A program made the translations under genes and the position numbers. This document shows, in pieces, positions 56,266 through 64,000 of a stretch of DNA of 64,000 bases (position 1 is the first letter of the stretch; each line of letters starts with the position of its first letter). The notes under the pieces are model-generated. The model searched no databases. It was not told the origin of the DNA and saw only the letters and a program-made list of their open reading frames with translations. Source of the stretch: Streptomyces albus subsp. albus (GTDB lineage: Bacteria > Actinomycetota > Actinomycetes > Streptomycetales > Streptomycetaceae). The stretch spans positions 256,821 through 320,820 of the forward strand of contig NZ_JOID01000015.1 in assembly GCF_000719865.1 (NCBI RefSeq). Reading direction: 5' to 3'.

Positions 56266-59200
56266 ATGCGGCCTCGGGGCAAGGAACGTGAGTCGGCACA
56301 GACCGGGGGAGCGGCCTCCGCACCGCCCGGGAAGCGCACGGCCAAGGTCCGCAACCGGCTCGTGATCTCGGTGGCCGTGGTCGCCGCGGCCGTCGCCGGG
56401 GCCGGTGCGCCCGCCGTCATCGCGGCCTCCTCCGACCTCAACGACTCCCAGCGGCTGGTCACGCTCTCCGAGCTGAACGCCCAGGCCGTGGTGCTGGCCC
56501 ACTCGCTGGCCGACGAGCGCGACACGATGACGCGCTTCGTCGCCGCGGGCCGTGCCGCCGGCTCGGGCAGCGCCACGGGCATCTCCGAGAAGCGGCGCGC
56601 CGGCGTCGACCGCCGGCTGGAGGAGATCCGGGAGAACGCCCCCGACGCCCTGGACCGCAAGCTCGCGGAGCTTCCGGCCATCCGGCAGTCGGCGCTGACC
56701 GGCTCCGGTCCGGCCTCCGAGACCTTCGCCCGCTACACCCAGCTGGTGCAGGCGCTGCACGGGGTCTCCGCCGACCTCGCGCGCCGCATCCCGCCGCGCG
56801 CCGCCGACGGCCCCGCCGACGCGCTGTCCGGCCTGGGCCGCGCCGTGGAGCAGGCCGCCGCCACCCGCACCCTGCTGCTCGGCGCACTGGCCGCCGGCGG
56901 CGAGGGCGAACTGACCGCCACCGCCCAGCGCACCCGCGTCCAGGAGCTCGCGGCGGTCGCCGACTTCCGGCAGACGGCCCCGGCCGCCGCCAAGGACCGC
57001 TACGACGGCACCGTCACCGGCGACGAGGCGAACCGGGCGGAGCGCTATCTCAAGACCCTCACCGACCAGCCGCAGCTGTCCCCGGCCGAACTGGCCCTGA
57101 ATCAGAAGCGCGTGGACACCGCGCTGTCCGGCCGGATCGATCTGATGCGCGCCGCCGAGTCCGCCCTCACCACCGAGGAGTCCGCCCGGCTCGCCGCTCT
57201 CCGCGACGACGACGTGCGGTCCCTGGAGCTGGCCGTCGGACTGCTCGCCGCCTGCGTGCTGATCGCCGTCGGCGCCGGCACGTCCGCGGCCCGTTCCATG
57301 ACCCGGCCCCTGGCCGTGCTGCGGCTCGGCGCCCGGCGCGTCGCCGCCGACCCGGTCGGCGAGGAGCCGGTGAGGTTCACCGGCCGCAACGACGAGTACG
57401 CCGAGGCCGTGCGCGCCGTCAACGAACTGCGCGCCAAGGCGGAGGGCTTCCACCAGGAGCTGGAGAAGCTCCGCGCCGAGCGCGGCGGTCTGATCCGCGA
57501 GCGGCAGAAGCTCGCCGACAAGCGCGACGAACTGGCCCGGCAGAAGAGCGATCTCGCGGAGCGGCTCAGCGGCCTCCAGGACCGGGTGCACAGCAGCTTC
57601 GTCAATCTGTCGCTGCGCACCCTCGGCCTCGTCGAACGCCAGCTCGGCCTCATCGAGGGCCTGGAGGAGCGGGCGCGCGAGCCCGAGCACCTCGAAGCGC
57701 TGTACAAGCTCGACCACCTCGCCACCCGGATGCGGCGGCACAGCGAGAACCTGCTGGTCCTCTCGGGCGCCGAGCACACCACCACGCACAGCGCCTCCGT
57801 TCCCCTGCTCGACGTGCTGCGTGCCTCGGTCAGCGAGATCGAGCGCTATGAGCGGGTCCGCATCCAGTCGCTCCCCCCGCACGCGCGGGTCGCCGGATTC
57901 GCCGCCGACGCCCTCAGCCACCTCGTCGCCGAACTGCTGGAGAACGCCGCCGCTTTCTCCCCGCCGGAGGACGAGGTCGAGCTCTCCGGCTGGCAGATGG
58001 AGCAGGGCGAGGTGATGCTCTCCGTCGAGGACCGGGGCATCGGCATGACGGAGGAGCGGCTGGCCGAGGTCAACGCCCGGCTCGCCGACCCCGACGGCGA
58101 GGCCGCCGGCGCCGACGAGGACGCCTTGGGCCTCGGCCTGTACGTGGTCGCGCGGCTCGCCGCGCGGCACGGCATCCGGGTCGAGCTGCGCGACCGGGCG
58201 CAGGGCGGGGTGACGGCCGTCGTCGTGCTGCCGACCTCCCTCCTGCCGACCCGGCCGGAGCCCTCCCACGTGAAGTCCGGTGAGACCAGGGCCACGGGTG
58301 TCTCGCTGCCCGGCTCGGTCGCCGAGGCCAACTCGAACGCCCTGCCGCACCGCCGCGGCGGCTCCCTGCCCCGGCGCGGGGACGCCTCGGCGAGCGAGGC
58401 CGGCGCGGCCGGCGAGGACACCACGGAGGCCGGTGCGGACACCGGCACGGCCGCCGGGGCGGCGGACGGAACGGACACAGCCCCGGCCGGTGCGGGAGCA
58501 CGGCCCGATGCCGCGGACCCTGCCGCGTCCTCCCCGGCGGACGCCTCCGGCCCGGGACCCGCCGGGAAGAGCCCGGCCCCGGCCGCGTCATATCCCGTGG
58601 CGGACCAGCCCGTTACGGTTCCGGAGCCCGCCCCCGCCCCGCTCGCGGACCCGGTGGCGGACGAACCCGGAACCCCTGCGGTGTCCCTCGCCGCGGACAC
58701 TGACACGGACACGGACACCGGCACGGACGCGGGTACGGACGCCGTCGGCTCCGGCTCGGACGAGGCTGTCCTCCCGGGCCTGCCCGCCGCCGGCACCCCG
58801 GCGGAGGAACCCGGCGCGGAGCCCGCCCCCGGGCCCGTCCCCGGGCCCGTCCCGGCGGACGCGGACCCGGACGAGGACGCGCCAGTCGCCGGAACCCCGG
58901 ACGATCCCGGCGCTTATGCCGGGCTCGCCCGGAGCGCGGAGCACGACCCCCTGGTCGCGGCCGCCGAGGAGGCCCTGCGGGCCGCGCGGGCGGAAGAGGG
59001 GACCCCGGACACCCGCCCCGCCGGGGACGCGGGTACGGCGGCCGCCGATGACGACCCGTACGGCATCCGGCGCGCCGAATCCGGCGAGGAGCAGCACGCG
59101 CGGGCCGCGGATGACGCGGACCTGGGCGGCGCCGACCTGACCGGCATCGACGAGCCGACCCAGTCCTTCCGGCTGCCCCCGCCGCTGCCCCGGCCGGCGG

Positions 59201-59652
59201 CCGAACCCGCCGGAACCCCGCCCGCCTCGGCCACGGAGCCGGCGACGGGGACGACGGGGACGGAGACCGGCCGGACGGAGCAGGGCACCACGGCGTCCGG
59301 CGCGGAGCACCCGGCCGGCCACGCCGAGCCGCCCGCCGCCGCCGAGCCCCCCGCCGCCGAGCCGCCCGTCGCCGGCCAGCCGCCCGCCGACCAGCCGCCC
59401 GCCCCCGGCAAGCGGCTGACCGACAAGGGTCTGCCCAAGCGGACGCCCAAGACCGTGGCGGCACGGACCGGCCCCGTGCGGGCGAGAGCGAGAAGCGTGG
59501 ACGCGGAGGCCCTGCGCCGCAAGCTCGGCGGCTTCCAGCAGGGGGCGCAGCACGGACGGCGCGACGCCGACGCGGAGATCGCCGAGAAGACCGGAGAGCA
59601 CCGCGCCGGGGGACTGGACGACGGTGGCACAGTCGAGGAGGCACGCGGTTGA
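56266..59652 (+). CDS. Conservon sensor kinase CvnA-like protein
   Basis: 1128 aa. First gene of a four-gene conservon, a G-protein-like signalling system of actinomycetes. An N-terminal membrane segment (VISVAVVAAAVAGAGAPAVIAA, ~25-50), a nitrate/nitrite-sensing (NIT) type extracytoplasmic region (~55-310), a second membrane segment (LAVGLLAACVLIAVGAGTSAA, ~320-340), HAMP, coiled coil (~395-440) and an HATPase (N-box HLVAELLENAAAFSPP ~550; GLGLYVVARLA ~625). No classical His-X-X-Arg phospho-acceptor box is obvious, as is usual for CvnA. The ~460-residue tail is Pro/Ala/Glu/Asp-rich, ending in a conserved basic segment (LPKRTPK...). ATG at 56266 is the likeliest start; GTG at 56257 is possible. 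Confidence 0.88.
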   Translation: MRPRGKERESAQTGGAASAPPGKRTAKVRNRLVISVAVVAAAVAGAGAPAVIAASSDLNDSQRLVTLSELNAQAVVLAHSLADERDTMTRFVAAGRAAGSGSATGISEKRRAGVDRRLEEIRENAPDALDRKLAELPAIRQSALTGSGPASETFARYTQLVQALHGVSADLARRIPPRAADGPADALSGLGRAVEQAAATRTLLLGALAAGGEGELTATAQRTRVQELAAVADFRQTAPAAAKDRYDGTVTGDEANRAERYLKTLTDQPQLSPAELALNQKRVDTALSGRIDLMRAAESALTTEESARLAALRDDDVRSLELAVGLLAACVLIAVGAGTSAARSMTRPLAVLRLGARRVAADPVGEEPVRFTGRNDEYAEAVRAVNELRAKAEGFHQELEKLRAERGGLIRERQKLADKRDELARQKSDLAERLSGLQDRVHSSFVNLSLRTLGLVERQLGLIEGLEERAREPEHLEALYKLDHLATRMRRHSENLLVLSGAEHTTTHSASVPLLDVLRASVSEIERYERVRIQSLPPHARVAGFAADALSHLVAELLENAAAFSPPEDEVELSGWQMEQGEVMLSVEDRGIGMTEERLAEVNARLADPDGEAAGADEDALGLGLYVVARLAARHGIRVELRDRAQGGVTAVVVLPTSLLPTRPEPSHVKSGETRATGVSLPGSVAEANSNALPHRRGGSLPRRGDASASEAGAAGEDTTEAGADTGTAAGAADGTDTAPAGAGARPDAADPAASSPADASGPGPAGKSPAPAASYPVADQPVTVPEPAPAPLADPVADEPGTPAVSLAADTDTDTDTGTDAGTDAVGSGSDEAVLPGLPAAGTPAEEPGAEPAPGPVPGPVPADADPDEDAPVAGTPDDPGAYAGLARSAEHDPLVAAAEEALRAARAEEGTPDTRPAGDAGTAAADDDPYGIRRAESGEEQHARAADDADLGGADLTGIDEPTQSFRLPPPLPRPAAEPAGTPPASATEPATGTTGTETGRTEQGTTASGAEHPAGHAEPPAAAEPPAAEPPVAGQPPADQPPAPGKRLTDKGLPKRTPKTVAARTGPVRARARSVDAEALRRKLGGFQQGAQHGRRDADAEIAEKTGEHRAGGLDDGGTVEEARG
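58696..58743 (+). repeat. Short GACACG-type tandem repeat in cvnA tail
   Basis: Six- to twelve-base units of the form GACACG/GACACC encode a DTDTDTGTDAGTDA stretch in the disordered tail of the kinase. Simple-sequence repeat, likely variable. Confidence 0.75.
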
Positions 59653-60176
59653 ACGCGTATACGAAGGCCGGCTCGGAGCCGCACGGTGCGCACGGGCTCA
59701 GCAGTGAGGCCCGCAATCTGCACTGGCTTCTGACGAACCTGGTCGAGGAGGTGCCGGGGGTCCACTCGGTGGCCGTGGTCTCCTCCGACGGCCTGCTGCT
59801 GCTCAGCTCCGACCCGGGCATGGGGACGGGCGCGGAGGCGGGCGCGGAAGCCGGATCCGGAGCCGGGGACGGCAGCGGCCCCAGGGGCTCCAGCGCCGAC
59901 CTCGCCACCATCGTCTCCGGGGTCGGGGCGCTGACCCATGGCGCCTCCAAGCTGATGGACGCCGGCCCGGTGAAGCAGACGATGATCGCCATGGACGAGG
60001 GCAGCGTCTTCGTCATGGCGATCAGCGACGGTTCGCTGCTCGGCGTGCACGCCACCCCCGACTGCGACATGAGCGTGGTCGCCTATCACATGGCGCTGTT
60101 CGTCGGCCGGGCCGGACACGTGCTCACCCCGGAAGTCCGCAACGAACTCCGCCAGTCCCAGGAGAGCCGCACGTGA
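59649..60176 (+). CDS. Conservon roadblock/LC7 protein CvnB-like
   Basis: 175 aa roadblock/LC7-domain protein (RNLHWLLTNLVEEVPGVHSVAVVSSDGLLLLSSD...DLATIVSGVGALTHGASKLMDAGPVKQTMIAMDEGSVFVMAISDGSLLGVHATPDCDMSVVAYHMALFV). In Cvn9-type systems CvnB binds the GTPase and kinase. A 30-residue Gly/Ala/Ser insertion breaks the domain in the middle. The start is TTG at 59649, overlapping the cvnA stop (TTGA) with AGGAGG seven bases upstream; a TTG start is unusual but well supported. Confidence 0.9.
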   Translation: MNAYTKAGSEPHGAHGLSSEARNLHWLLTNLVEEVPGVHSVAVVSSDGLLLLSSDPGMGTGAEAGAEAGSGAGDGSGPRGSSADLATIVSGVGALTHGASKLMDAGPVKQTMIAMDEGSVFVMAISDGSLLGVHATPDCDMSVVAYHMALFVGRAGHVLTPEVRNELRQSQESRT

Positions 60177-60589
60177 CCTCCCCGAAACTCCCGGTCCGCA
60201 CCGCGGACCGCGGCCAGCAGCGCAAACCGGCCCGGGTCCGCCCGTATTCGCTGACCGGCGGCCGGACCCGCTTCGGGCACGTCCTGCTCGTCGAGACCTT
60301 CGTCGCGGCCATCGAGGCCCCGGAGGACCGCCCGGAGCTGACGGCCGGCAACTGGGCCGACCGCGTGATGCCCGAGATGCGGGCCATCGTCGAGCTCTGC
60401 CGCAAGATGCGCTCCGTCGCCGAGATCTCCGCGCTGCTCCACATCCCGCTGGGTGTGGTCCGTGTGCTGCTCAGCGACTTGGCCGACCAGGGAAAGATCC
60501 GCGTTTACGGAAACGGCGCCGGCACCGAGTCCGGCCGCCCGGACCGCGCACTGCTCGAAAGGGTCCTGAGTGGACTTCGCAGGCTCTGA
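60173..60589 (+). CDS. Conservon DUF742 protein CvnC-like
   Basis: 138 aa DUF742 winged-helix-like protein (VRPYSLTGGRTRFGHVLLVETFVAAI...MRAIVELCRKMRSVAEISALLHIPLGVVRVLLSDLADQGKIRVY). Typical conservon third gene; proposed to bind the CvnD GTPase or DNA. GTG at 60173 overlaps cvnB stop (GTGA). Confidence 0.92.
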   Translation: MTSPKLPVRTADRGQQRKPARVRPYSLTGGRTRFGHVLLVETFVAAIEAPEDRPELTAGNWADRVMPEMRAIVELCRKMRSVAEISALLHIPLGVVRVLLSDLADQGKIRVYGNGAGTESGRPDRALLERVLSGLRRL

Positions 60590-61220
60590 CACCATGACCC
60601 CCGCGGGAGCCACCACCGCGGCGCCGCCCGTCGCGGACGAGAACATCCAGAGCTGGCAGACCGGGCGTGACCGCGCCCCCGTCTCCACCAAGATCGTGGT
60701 GGCGGGCGGGTTCGGCGTGGGCAAGACCACCTTCGTCGGCTCGGTCTCCGAGATCACCCCCCTCACCACCGAGGCGGTGATGACCCAGGCCAGCGAGGAC
60801 GTCGACGACATCGCGGCGACCCCGGAGAAGACCACGACGACCGTGGCGATGGACTTCGGCCGGATCACCCTCGACGCCGAGCTGGTGCTCTACCTCTTCG
60901 GCACGCCCGGCCAGAAGCGCTTCTGGTTCATGTGGGACGACCTGGTGCGCGGCGCGATCGGCGCGGTCGTCATGGCCGACACCCGGCGGCTGGAGGACTG
61001 CTTCCCGGCCCTCGACTACTTCGAGAGCTGCGGGCTGCCGTATGTCGTGGCCGTCAACCACTTCGAGGGCACCGAGTCCTACGAGGCGGAGGACGTGCGC
61101 GAGGCGCTGTCCGTGCCGGACCACGTGCCGGTCGAGATCATGGACGCCCGCGACCGGGTGACCGTGATCCGCTCGCTGCTCGCCCTCGTGGCCCACGCCC
61201 TTGACGTGACACCCGAGTGA
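60570..61220 (+). CDS. Conservon GTP-binding protein CvnD-like
   Basis: 216 aa Rab-like small GTPase. P-loop GGFGVGKTTF, G3-like GTPGQKRFWFMWDDL, and NHFEGTESY in place of the NKXD motif, which is characteristic of CvnD proteins. GTG at 60570 lies within the 3' end of cvnC (20-base overlap). Completes the cvnABCD set. Confidence 0.93.
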   Translation: MDFAGSDTMTPAGATTAAPPVADENIQSWQTGRDRAPVSTKIVVAGGFGVGKTTFVGSVSEITPLTTEAVMTQASEDVDDIAATPEKTTTTVAMDFGRITLDAELVLYLFGTPGQKRFWFMWDDLVRGAIGAVVMADTRRLEDCFPALDYFESCGLPYVVAVNHFEGTESYEAEDVREALSVPDHVPVEIMDARDRVTVIRSLLALVAHALDVTPE

Positions 61221-61439
61221 CGTAACCTCACCCCCGGCCCCGGAAGGGGCAGTTGCGCAGCTCAGAGCCCCGGTGTCCGCGGTCGCGGTCATGCGGCCGG
61301 TGGCCGCGGGGCCGCGGGGCTCCGGCACCCCGGAGCCGCGTCACCCCGGAGGCCGGCCACCCCGGCCTCCGACCTCCCGGCGCCCCTGCCGTTCCGCGGT
61401 ACCGCCCGTGTTCCTCACCGCGAAAGAGAGCCCACCGCC

Positions 61440-62678
61440 ATGCGGAAGATACTCGTCGTCGGAGCCGGCCAGTCCGGCCTCCAACTCGCCCTCGGCCTGC
61501 AGCAGCACGGCTACGAGGTCACCCTGATGTCGAACCGCACGGCGGACGAGATCCGCTCCGGCCGGGTCATGTCCACCCAGTGCATGTTCCACACCGCCCT
61601 GCAGCACGAGCGGGACCTGGGCCTCAACTTCTGGGAGAGCCAGGCCCCGCGGATCGAGGGCCTCGGCATCTCCGTCGCCGGCCCCGACGGCAGCCGGGCC
61701 GTCGACTGGGTCGGCAAGCTGGACGGCTACGCCCAGTCCGTCGACCAGCGGGTGAAGATGGCCGGCTGGATGGAGACCTTCGCGCAGCGCGGCGGGCAGC
61801 TCGTCATCCACGGCGCCGCCGTCTCCGACCTGGACTACTTCGCCCGTTCCTACGACCTGGTGCTGATCTCGGCCGGCAAGGGCGAGCTCGTCTCGATGTT
61901 CGGCCGGGACGCCTCCCGCTCCCCGTACGACAAGCCGCAGCGCGCGCTGGCCGTGGCGTACGTGCACGGGCTCGGCCCGCGCCCGGAGCACCCCGACTTC
62001 GACGCCGTGCGCTGCAACCTCGTGCCGGGCGTCGGCGAGATGTTCGTCATGCCGACCCACACCCTCTCCGGCCGGGCCGACATCCTCTTCTGGGAGGGCA
62101 TCCCCGGCGGCCCGCTGGACGTCTTCGACTCCATCAAGGACCCCGGCGAGCACCTCGACGTGACGCTCGACCTGATGAAGCGGTTCCTGCCCTGGGAGTA
62201 CGACCGCGCCGGCAAGGTCGAGCTGACCGACGCGGGCGGCACCCTCGCCGGCCGCTACGCCCCGACCGTGCGCAAGCCGATCGGCCGGCTGCCGTCGGGC
62301 GGGCTGGTGCTGGGCGTCGCGGACGTCGTCGTCGCCAACGACCCGCTGACCGGCCAGGGCTCCAACTCGGCCGCCAAGTGCGCCGCCTCGTATCTGGCGA
62401 GCATCCTGGAGCGGGGCGACCAGCCGTTCGACGCGGAGTGGATGCAGTCCACCTTCGACCGCTACTGGGAGACCGCCCGGCACGTCGTCAAGTGGACGAA
62501 CGCGATGCTGGCCCCGCCGCCGGAGCACGTCCTGAACCTGATCGGCGCGGGCGGGCAGATCCAGCCGGTCGCCGACCGCTTCGCCAACGCCTTCGACAAC
62601 CCGGCGGACCTGGAGAACTTCTTCTTCGAGCCGGAGAAGACGGAGCGCTACCTCGTCGAGGCCGCGGGCGCCCGGTAG
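61440..62678 (+). CDS. Styrene/indole monooxygenase-like flavoprotein (StyA family)
   Basis: 412 aa FAD-dependent oxygenase. FAD-binding motif VVGAGQSGLQLALGLQQHGYEVTLMSNR at the N-terminus and the family's central strands (LLISAGKGELVSMFGRDASRSPYDKPQRALAVAYVHGL; GLVLGVADVVVANDPLTGQGSNSAAKCA). StyA-type enzymes epoxidise aromatic alkenes with FADH2 from a separate reductase; no StyB-type reductase gene lies adjacent. It follows the conservon by 219 bases on the same strand. ATG at 61440. Substrate unknown. Confidence 0.88.
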   Translation: MRKILVVGAGQSGLQLALGLQQHGYEVTLMSNRTADEIRSGRVMSTQCMFHTALQHERDLGLNFWESQAPRIEGLGISVAGPDGSRAVDWVGKLDGYAQSVDQRVKMAGWMETFAQRGGQLVIHGAAVSDLDYFARSYDLVLISAGKGELVSMFGRDASRSPYDKPQRALAVAYVHGLGPRPEHPDFDAVRCNLVPGVGEMFVMPTHTLSGRADILFWEGIPGGPLDVFDSIKDPGEHLDVTLDLMKRFLPWEYDRAGKVELTDAGGTLAGRYAPTVRKPIGRLPSGGLVLGVADVVVANDPLTGQGSNSAAKCAASYLASILERGDQPFDAEWMQSTFDRYWETARHVVKWTNAMLAPPPEHVLNLIGAGGQIQPVADRFANAFDNPADLENFFFEPEKTERYLVEAAGAR

Positions 62679-62700
62679 GCCCGCACACGGGACCGGACGG

Positions 62701-62730
62701 GCCCCGGCGCGCCGGTTCAGGCGCCGGGGC
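62701..62730. terminator. Bidirectional terminator after StyA-like gene
   Basis: Perfect 10-bp arms GCCCCGGCGC (62701-62710) and GCGCCGGGGC (62721-62730) with a 10-base loop lie between convergent genes and overlap the end of the minus-strand 91-aa gene. Confidence 0.75.
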
Positions 62731-62992
62731 TCCGCCGGGTCCAGGGCCAGTTGGGGCCGGTGGCGGGCCGGCCCTCCGGGTCGTGGACGTACTTCCAGCC
62801 CAGCGGCAGCCCGAGCCGCTTGCTGTGGCCGCGGATCTCGCGCCGGTAGACGTGGACCACGGGCCGGCCGCCGTCCGGCTGGGGCACCGGGATCTCGTAG
62901 ACCTTCGGCGGCTTTCCGGTCGCTCCCGTCAGCACCGGCAGGACCCGGCCGTCCAGCGGCCCGCCCTCGAAGGGCGTCTCCTCGCTCCTCAC
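62717..62992 (-). CDS. Conserved 91-aa protein coupled to TetR regulator
   Basis: 91 aa: [42 protein letters not shown]...[33 protein letters not shown] small soluble protein of a family seen in actinobacteria; I know no function. GTG at 62992 overlaps the TetR stop (GTGA), so they are one operon. Confidence 0.75.
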   Translation of the reverse strand: MRSEETPFEGGPLDGRVLPVLTGATGKPPKVYEIPVPQPDGGRPVVHVYRREIRGHSKRLGLPLGWKYVHDPEGRPATGPNWPWTRRSPGA

Positions 62993-63858
62993 GACGCGCC
63001 CACCCCCGGGCCGTCGGCCGCGCCGCCTGCCGGGCCGTCCGCCGTGGCCCCGCCGGGACCCGCGGCGCCGGGGCCGCCCGGTTCCACCAGGTGCCCCGCC
63101 CGCGCCAGCAGCGGCAGCAGCCGCCGGGCGAGTTCGCCCGCCGGGCCGTCCGCCCGCTCCGCCGTCAGCGTCTCCTTGAGCACGCCCGCCGTCTGCGGGT
63201 CGTGCGCCGCGGTGGCGGTGAGGAGGGCGAGGAAGTGGTCGAGCAGCCAGTCGCGCAGCTCGCCGGCGGGCGGCTGCTTCTCCTCGTCCAGCCAGATCAG
63301 CGAGGCGGCCTCGACCGCCGCGATCCAGGTGCGGACGGCCGTGCGCAGCCGCAGTCCCGGCCGGGTGACGCCCAGATGGACGAGGATCTGCTCGGCGGCG
63401 GCCCGCCGGACCTCGTCGACGATGGCCGAGGTGCGCGAGGTCTCGGCGACGCTGCCGCCCTGGAGCAGGGCGCTGAAGCCGGCGTCGTACTCGTCGACGA
63501 AGGCGAGATAGCGGTCCAGGGCGCGGGCCAGCCGGTGGGTCATCGGGCCGGTCTGGGGCTCGGCGAAGCACAGCTCCATCCGGTCGGCGGCGCTGCGCAG
63601 CGCGGCTTCGTACAACTGCGGCTTGCCGCCAGGGAAGTAGCGGTAGACGAGCGGGCGCGAGACCTCGGCGGCGTGGGCCACGTCGTCCAGGGAGACGTCC
63701 TCCGGGGCCCGCTCCGCGAAGAGCGCGAGGGCCGCGTCCAGCAGCTGGCGCCGCCGCTGCTCGACGGAGAGCCGCCGGTACGCGGCGCCGGGGCCGGACC
63801 GGCGGCCGGACGATGCTGTCCCGGACGATGCTGTCGGGGCGGTGCCGCTGCCGTTCAT
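62989..63858 (-). CDS. TetR-family transcriptional regulator
   Basis: 289 aa. Helix-turn-helix [55 protein letters not shown], followed by a variable ligand-binding domain. N-terminal ~30 residues and C-terminal ~35 residues are Gly/Pro/Ala-rich and probably disordered. ATG at 63858; TACCCT about ten bases upstream may be a -10 giving a leaderless transcript. Possibly regulates itself and the StyA-like gene across the terminator, though that is conjecture. Confidence 0.87.
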   Translation of the reverse strand: MNGSGTAPTASSGTASSGRRSGPGAAYRRLSVEQRRRQLLDAALALFAERAPEDVSLDDVAHAAEVSRPLVYRYFPGGKPQLYEAALRSAADRMELCFAEPQTGPMTHRLARALDRYLAFVDEYDAGFSALLQGGSVAETSRTSAIVDEVRRAAAEQILVHLGVTRPGLRLRTAVRTWIAAVEAASLIWLDEEKQPPAGELRDWLLDHFLALLTATAAHDPQTAGVLKETLTAERADGPAGELARRLLPLLARAGHLVEPGGPGAAGPGGATADGPAGGAADGPGVGAS

Positions 63859-64000
63859 GCCCGCAGGGTAACCGGCCCGGCGGGACGGCCGCCCCGCGCG
63901 TGCTCCGTACCGGGGGCCTGGCCGGGGCCTGCCGGGATCCGGGCGCCGGACCAGGGGCACTCCGGCCGGCGGGGCAGGGCGGCGGGGGACGATGCGGGGC

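Overview
The window comes from a high-GC actinomycete, almost certainly a Streptomyces. Base composition is about 73% G+C with a strong third-position bias. Gene content is diagnostic of the genus: an RsrA-type redox anti-sigma factor, class Ia nrdAB behind a B12 riboswitch, DasR, WblE, SigH with its anti-sigma factor, nickel superoxide dismutase with SodX, a fused SucA/Kgd, HspR/ClgR-type signals at lon, and a four-gene conservon. From memory the order resembles the conserved chromosome core around rsrA-sigH-sodN-sucA-lon of S. coelicolor. This is therefore core chromosome with a few accessory insertions, not a mobile island. I saw no rRNA, tRNA, CRISPR array, insertion sequence or phage module.

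Layout. 1-6400: the end of rsrA, two membrane HD/HD-GYP proteins, a TPR protein, peptide deformylase and a secreted D-Ala-D-Ala carboxypeptidase. 6420-10265: nrdAB on the minus strand with two NrdR boxes and a cobalamin riboswitch. 10499-15285: ybdD-cstA, then dasR and a divergent SIS-domain sugar isomerase with a DasR-type palindrome between them. 15629-20890: a light-sensor-like PAS histidine kinase family member (HisKA_2), wblE, a lipid kinase, a small membrane protein, and the sigH operon. 21211-25187: ACC deaminase family protein, a 77-aa protein, KAS III, a STAS protein and a GNAT acetyltransferase. 25308-32885: sodN/sodX, a CGNR zinc-finger protein, a polar amino acid ABC transporter, malic enzyme and a quinone-oxidoreductase-like enzyme. 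32946-36083: a secreted protein of unusual codon use, a PadR-DUF4097 operon with its probable operator, and a 59-aa protein starting at TTG. 36472-43278: sucA/kgd, a two-component system and a spermidine-synthase-like protein. 43463-47596: an ECF sigma - membrane anti-sigma - ABC ATPase - membrane protein operon. 47679-54578: an anti-sigma-type ATPase, a UvrA-like ABC protein, lon and a MarR regulator. 54993-62992: a PP2C-like protein, the conservon cvnABCD, a styrene-monooxygenase-like flavoprotein, a 91-aa protein and a TetR regulator.

How it fits together. Much of the window is stress sensing and its outputs: thiol-redox (RsrA), osmotic/developmental stress (SigH), protein damage (lon), superoxide (SodN) and an envelope-type signal probably read by the ECF/ABC cluster. 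Several cis-signals can be read directly: the NrdR boxes and B12 riboswitch, the dre-like palindrome, the ClgR- and HAIR-like sites before lon, and a PadR-type operator. Tight 4-base start/stop overlaps define most operons. The least understood pieces are the ECF/anti-sigma-permease/ABC operon, the small leader frame before the UvrA-like gene, the catalytically degraded HD partner and the long acidic-proline tail of the conservon kinase.
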